Both the position numbers and the translations under genes were made by a program. A stretch of 64,000 nucleotides of DNA from Butyrivibrio sp. AC2005 (GTDB taxonomy: Bacteria; Bacillota; Clostridia; Lachnospirales; Lachnospiraceae): contig NZ_AUJI01000009.1 of the NCBI RefSeq assembly GCF_000424145.1, positions 1-64,000 on the forward strand, in the 5' to 3' direction. This document shows positions 62,140 through 64,000 of this stretch, piece after piece. The first letter of the stretch is position 1. Every line of letters starts with the position of its first letter. The notes beneath the pieces are model-generated. The model saw nothing but the letters and a program-made list of their open reading frames with translations, had not been told where the DNA came from and did not search any database.

Positions 62140-63267
62140 ATGAGGGATATTAAGAATATTTCCAAGGTGGGTCTTGCTGCTGCGGCTATGGCTTTTTCCA
62201 TGATGCTGATTGTGCCTGTCCAGGCAAAGGCTGCAACGGTAACAATCACACACAATCCAGAGAGTAAGCCTGGTGGTGAGGATGAATACGCAGATACTAA
62301 TAATATAAAAGAAGCCCTAAAGAGAGGTGATTCCGTTAAACTTAAAGCAGGTGATGAGTTTTATTTAAAGGGACCCATTGATGCAATTGATGGAACCAGT
62401 ATAGACGCAACCGGTGCGACTATCTTATGTAAGAAGTCTGCGGTTCATAACAGTGATGACAGTAAATCAATTTCTAACTTTAGTATAAATGGTGGAACAT
62501 GGTTAAGAGCATCCAATTTTGAATTAGATGGTTCATCTTTCAGATTCCACTATGGTGATAATCTTAAGTTTACCAACATGACAATTAAGATGGCGAACAT
62601 GGAGAATCACTCAATTGAGCTTGTTGCATGTAAGAATGTTATTATTGATGGTTGTGTAATAGAAGGCCAGGGAACAGGTGGAAAGAAGAGTGTTGAAGAA
62701 CAGATACAGATAGATGTTGCAACACCCAGAACAGCTCCTTTCCTTAAGGGAAAGAATGCAGGACTTCTTGATGGTACATGCTGCGAGAATATTACAATCA
62801 ACAATTGCAAGGTAATCGGCTGCAGAGCAGTCTGCGCTAACTATGATAAGAGCAACAAGAAGTTTAAGAGTAAATATCATAAGAATATTAAGGTTACCAA
62901 TTGCGAACTGACAGGTGAGACTGCTGAAGGACTTATGATTTTCAATACAAAGGGCATTACTGTAAAGCACAACAAACTTATCAGCAATGCACCTAAATCA
63001 AGAAAGTATTTCTCACCCGGTCTTCATATTCAGGTATATGGAAACGGAAAGGGAGGCTTCGATAAGGGTAAGGTTAAGGTAACAAATAACACAATTAAGG
63101 GTGGAATATGTGGTGCATTCATTTCTGCAAACACGAGCAAGACAAAGTTTGGAAAGGTTACTTTCAAGGGTAACAAAGTATACACTAAGGGCGAAAAGGA
63201 TAGTGCTTACCACATAGATTCTTATAAAAAGCTTACGGATAAAGGTAACAAGAAAAAGGAATGGTAA
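62140..63267 (+). CDS. Secreted right-handed beta-helix protein
   Basis: 375 residues. Residues 1-31 form a Sec signal peptide with a basic start and a core VGLAAAAMAFSMMLIVPVQA, cleaved probably at AKA-AT. The mature part has repeated Asn-rich turns (NITINNCKVIGC, NIKVTNCELTG, ITVKHNKLISN, VKVTNNTIKGG), the pattern of a parallel beta-helix used by pectate lyases, epimerases and other polysaccharide-active proteins. The acidic and Arg catalytic residues of a lyase were not identified. A substrate in the cell's own or a plant glycan is possible. GGAGGG precedes the ATG with spacing of nine. A terminator lies upstream, so it is an independent unit. Confidence 0.8.
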   Translation: MRDIKNISKVGLAAAAMAFSMMLIVPVQAKAATVTITHNPESKPGGEDEYADTNNIKEALKRGDSVKLKAGDEFYLKGPIDAIDGTSIDATGATILCKKSAVHNSDDSKSISNFSINGGTWLRASNFELDGSSFRFHYGDNLKFTNMTIKMANMENHSIELVACKNVIIDGCVIEGQGTGGKKSVEEQIQIDVATPRTAPFLKGKNAGLLDGTCCENITINNCKVIGCRAVCANYDKSNKKFKSKYHKNIKVTNCELTGETAEGLMIFNTKGITVKHNKLISNAPKSRKYFSPGLHIQVYGNGKGGFDKGKVKVTNNTIKGGICGAFISANTSKTKFGKVTFKGNKVYTKGEKDSAYHIDSYKKLTDKGNKKKEW

Positions 63268-63330
63268 TCACCTGATATTTTAGATAATGAGGAACACTAT
63301 GATAATATCCTACCGCAAATTTATAATTAA
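63268..63330 (+). pseudogene. Possible short remnant of a GDPD-type gene
   Basis: Directly after the beta-helix stop, the same frame reads SPDILDNEEHYDNILPQIYN and then stops. YDNILPQIY is nearly identical to FDNIIPQIY, the last residues visible in the GDPD-like gene at 63502-64000. This suggests a piece left from an earlier copy of that gene or from a rearrangement. The match is only about ten residues long, so chance cannot be excluded. Confidence 0.3.
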
Positions 63331-63416
63331 AAAGAGTCTAAAGAAGTGGCGACGTTTTATTGCCTCACTGGGAAAATACTCAGCTGTGGTAAAATGATAA
63401 AATGCGTGGAAATGCT

Positions 63417-63444
63417 TTGACAAACGATGTATATTATATATAAG
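63417..63444 (+). promoter_or_regulatory. Promoter of the secreted GDPD-like gene
   Basis: A consensus TTGACA (63417-63422) is followed after 16 bases by TATAAG (63439-63444). Predicted transcription start is close to 63451, just at the base of the following hairpin. Confidence 0.5.
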
Positions 63445-63447
63445 TAC

Positions 63448-63481
63448 AAAAAGGTAACCAAAGTGATTTGGCTACCTTTTT
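63448..63481 (+). terminator. Hairpin with T-run between beta-helix and GDPD-like genes
   Basis: AAAAAGGTA-CCAAA pairs with TTTGG-TACCTTTTT across a four-base loop with one mismatch. It has the form of an intrinsic terminator for the beta-helix transcript. If the promoter at 63417 is used, the same stem would be at the very 5' end of the next mRNA, where it could stabilise it or attenuate transcription. Confidence 0.65.
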
Positions 63482-63501
63482 GATTGAGGGGGAAATTGAA
63501 T

Positions 63502-64000
63502 ATGAAACTAATGAGAAGACTAACAGGATGGATAGTTGCTATATTAACTATTGCTATGCTGGCGCCACAGGGCACAGTGCATGCATCATCTCTTTCGGAC
63601 AGCCTGAAGAGAAAAAAGATAGTTCATGCCTGCGGAGGTTATAACGGAATCAGGCATGCCAATTGCGAGGAGTCGCTTATTGATGCAATTAAAAATGGCA
63701 GTAAAGTCATTGAAATAGACTTTATGCTTACTTCTGATGGAGTACTAGTATGTGATCATGCGTTTGATAGTTTTGGGTATGAAAGAGTGTCATATGAAAA
63801 ATTCAAGAATGAGAAACCTGCAGAAAAGGGTACTCCCATGTCAGCGAAAAGAGCAATTAAGCTGTTAAAAGATACTGATATGAAGCTGATCGTGGATACA
63901 CAGGATAAGAATCTCATTAAGGTATATAAGGAACTGCTTAAGATATGCAAAAAGGAAAAGGCAGAAGCTTATTTTGATAATATAATTCCGCAGATTTACT
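63502..64000 (+). CDS. Secreted glycerophosphodiester phosphodiesterase-like protein (cut by window edge)
   Basis: The first 166 residues are visible. Residues 1-28 are a signal peptide (basic MRRLTG, hydrophobic core, cleavage near VHA-S). The mature part begins a GDPD-type barrel: His42 (IVHACGG), Glu71 and Asp73 (IEIDFMLTSD), His86 (VCDHAF) and LIVDTQDK. The spacing between the Glu and the second His is the same as in the domain fused to the LtaS-like protein at 37809. The protein should act outside the cell on glycerophosphodiesters, perhaps the phosphoglycerol groups of the surface polymer. GAGGGGG precedes the ATG. Confidence 0.78.
   Translation, partial: MKLMRRLTGWIVAILTIAMLAPQGTVHASSLSDSLKRKKIVHACGGYNGIRHANCEESLIDAIKNGSKVIEIDFMLTSDGVLVCDHAFDSFGYERVSYEKFKNEKPAEKGTPMSAKRAIKLLKDTDMKLIVDTQDKNLIKVYKELLKICKKEKAEAYFDNIIPQIY

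Noticed and set aside
1-64000. tRNA, rRNA, prophage or insertion-sequence genes
   Set aside because: No cloverleaf with CCA-end context, rRNA stretch, integrase, transposase or phage structural protein was recognised on either strand.

Overview
The window comes from a low-G+C Gram-positive anaerobe, most likely Lachnospiraceae of the Butyrivibrio/Pseudobutyrivibrio type. This is inferred from A/T-rich intergenic DNA, strong Shine-Dalgarno sites, QueT and YitT family proteins, DUF6056/DUF6020-type membrane proteins, and the dispersed CCCCTCATCC palindromic repeats common in gut Clostridia. No rRNA, tRNA, CRISPR array, transposase or integrase was recognised.

Left flank (1-10 kb): ordinary chromosomal genes. 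They are an HD-domain phosphohydrolase, a DNA-deoxyinosine glycosylase, an S66 LD-carboxypeptidase, a lipoprotein, a NT5C-type nucleotidase, an extended SDR, a YdcF/SanA-type protein, a queuosine-precursor transporter (queT) behind a preQ1-II-like leader, a calcium-loop protein and a YitT membrane protein. Several intrinsic terminators and good sigma-A-type promoters can be read.

Glycan operon A (promoter about 9939-9967, genes 10017-43091, all +): a small phosphoglycosyl transferase, ATP-grasp, five GT4 enzymes, a TviB/WbpO-type nucleotide-sugar dehydrogenase, a polysaccharide deacetylase-like protein, an asparagine-synthase-type amidotransferase bracketed by palindromic repeats, an MBOAT plus SGNH acylation pair, GT2 enzymes, two GT11 fucosyltransferase-like enzymes, a PglK/MsbA-type ABC flippase, a Wzy-like polymerase, a second large initiating transferase, a pyruvyltransferase-like protein and a DUF4422 enzyme. 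The 3' end turns to phosphopolyol chemistry: an LtaS-like phosphoglycerol transferase fused to a GDPD-like domain, then LicD, an IspD/TarI-type cytidylyltransferase and a second LicD.

Operon B (promoter about 44136-44164, genes 44199-57486): after one minus-strand GT2 gene come a two-domain glycosyltransferase, a TagGH-like ABC exporter pair, a GT2, an SDR epimerase, a CDP-glycerol glycerophosphotransferase-like protein, a second LtaS-like protein without the GDPD domain, a DUF6020-type GT-C-like protein and a tandem TagF-like protein whose second half is degenerate. Together A and B look like a locus for one or two heteroglycans carrying uronamides, fucose-like branches, acyl, pyruvyl and phosphoglycerol or other phosphopolyol groups, built on undecaprenyl phosphate and exported by ABC systems.

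Right flank (57.4-64 kb): a small membrane protein, an AAA-ATPase-like/PD-(D/E)XK protein, an unusually A+T-rich GT-C glycosyltransferase, a frameshifted pseudogene, a secreted beta-helix protein, and the start of a secreted GDPD-family protein that resembles the domain fused to the first LtaS-like enzyme. Functions are assigned from motifs and family resemblance read by eye; no database search was possible.
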